This document shows positions 63,240 to 64,000 of a DNA stretch of 64,000 nucleotides, piece by piece. The notes under the pieces are model-generated. The model did no database searches. It saw nothing but the letters and a program-made list of their open reading frames with translations, and was not told where the DNA came from. A program made the position numbers and the translations under genes. The stretch is from Roseobacter sp. HKCCD6576-2 (lineage in GTDB: Bacteria > Pseudomonadota > Alphaproteobacteria > Rhodobacterales > Rhodobacteraceae): the NCBI RefSeq assembly GCF_013179285.1, contig NZ_WVNW01000002.1, positions 868,001 through 932,000 of the forward strand. Reading direction: 5' to 3'. The stretch's first letter is position 1. Each line of letters starts with the position of its first letter.

Positions 63240-63725
63240 GATCTGCCCCTCTTTCTTTAGCGCAATCCGCCACCTGATACCGTGTCAGCGGACCCAGGCG
63301 CAATCCCTCGCGCGCGACGACCCGTAACCCGGCAAGATGCGACGGATCAGAACACGCCAAACCAAAGCCCCACACCTCCATCCCGTGCTCATAGCGTCAG
63401 CGGCTGCCACACTCCTGCGGTTCAGAGATAGTGTTTCAATACAAATACCTACGATACGCTTGGCAAGGACCGCTCCAACACCGTCCGGCATCCTATTCAA
63501 CGGCTGACGCCCTCCAAGCGGTCTTAATCGCTGTGCGCAACACTTGCTTCTGAAACAGAATGCGCGCCGCGCCTTTGGGCACGGGTCGATTGCCGAGCGC
63601 GGCGAAGATATACTCTCAACAGTTAAGATGACACCGCGAAATTCTGACCCCGCACAAATGAAAACAGCGCACCTGGTGGGCGCGCTGTTCACAAAAACTG
63701 TTATGCCCCAGAGGGCCGGAACAGA
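63240..63725. other. Long intergenic region between acpP and fabF
   Basis: This 486-base gap, wide for an acpP-fabF pair, contains the acpP terminator at its right end and the fabF promoter/leader at its left end. I see no convincing protein gene; the small frames lack ribosome-binding sites. It might hold a small RNA, but no clear fold or promoter was identified. Confidence 0.4.
63663..63689 (-). terminator. Terminator downstream of acpP
   Basis: AACAGCGC (63663-63670) and GCGCTGTT (63682-63689) form a stem; read on the minus strand it is followed by TTTTC, matching an intrinsic terminator 36 bases after the acpP stop. Confidence 0.65.
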
Positions 63726-63959
63726 TTACTGAGCTTCTTTGATGAATTTCACCGCATCGCCGAAAGTCTGGATCGTTTCCGCCGCATCATCGGGGATCTC
63801 GATACCGAACTCTTCTTCAAACGCCATCACCAACTCAACGGTGTCGAGCGAATCTGCGCCCAGATCGTCGATGAACGACGCATTCTCGGTCACTTTACCC
63901 TCTTCCACACTCAGGTGCTCGACGACGATTTTCTTCACGCGATCTGCGATGTCGCTCAT
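63726..63959 (-). CDS. acpP: Acyl carrier protein
   Basis: AcpP carries growing fatty acids on phosphopantetheine. The 77 residues hold the modification site Ser in [14 protein letters not shown] (about 31-44), in a short, acidic, helical protein. The GAGGAAAG ribosome-binding site lies just upstream. Confidence 0.98.
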   Translation of the reverse strand: MSDIADRVKKIVVEHLSVEEGKVTENASFIDDLGADSLDTVELVMAFEEEFGIEIPDDAAETIQTFGDAVKFIKEAQ

Positions 63960-64000
63960 AATCTTTCCTCATCCGTTACGGGCAGGCACATGCCCCGCCG

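Overview
The window is a chromosomal segment of an alphaproteobacterium, most likely a marine member of the Rhodobacteraceae (Roseobacter group). The reasons are its GC-rich, gene-dense sequence, a pyruvate dehydrogenase operon whose E1-beta carries its own lipoyl domain, an irr / fabA-fabB-fabI divergon, relics of a Rhodobacter-type gene transfer agent (GTA), and family-typical neighbours such as a DUF5928 glycosyltransferase. No rRNA, tRNA, CRISPR array or insertion sequence was seen.

Layout. 1-7.8 kb: the 5' part of a secreted protein, then radA, cvpA, purF and a cysteine-rich DUF1284 protein, the biotin transporter bioY, a short-chain dehydrogenase, zapA and a coiled-coil protein. 8-24.3 kb: a central-carbon block with transketolase, two GAPDH paralogues flanking a 47-residue membrane protein, pgk, a large periplasmic protein of unknown function, class I aldolase, an AidB-like acyl-CoA dehydrogenase, an FtsB-like protein and pdhA-pdhB-(86 aa)-pdhC. 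Sites resembling one LacI-type palindrome precede both gap genes and the aldolase gene, so glycolysis/gluconeogenesis here is probably under one repressor.

24.6-41 kb: a crotonase, a YdeI-like protein, RluE-like pseudouridine synthase, polA, a lone YadG-like ABC ATPase, a divergent glycosyltransferase/sulfotransferase pair, a lone PstB-type ATPase, a Kef-type antiporter, adenosine kinase, endonuclease III, an Ada-like methyltransferase and an OmpA-type lipoprotein. 41-51 kb: accessory metabolism, with a GntR/FadR regulator, an RTX-repeat protein, an enolase-superfamily enzyme, an acetyltransferase, a zinc alcohol dehydrogenase, pcaD-pcaB, and a tightly coupled dehalogenase / hydrolase / threonine-dehydratase operon. 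51-64 kb: fatty-acid synthesis (fabI, fabB, fabA, fabF, acpP), irr, typA, cysE, mltG and, between mltG and cysE, the GTA relic.

The most unusual locus is 57.1-60.6 kb. An apparently intact GTA small-terminase gene is followed by the start of the large terminase, which is broken by one in-frame stop codon and then joined in frame to the C-terminal half of the gp15 tail protein. This looks like a deletion of nearly the whole GTA structural cluster. Other points worth attention are a possible structured leader before purF, a DUF1284 protein with two C-X2-C-X7-C motifs coupled to an Fe-S type PurF, and a repeated hairpin-plus-core element placed just after two stop codons.
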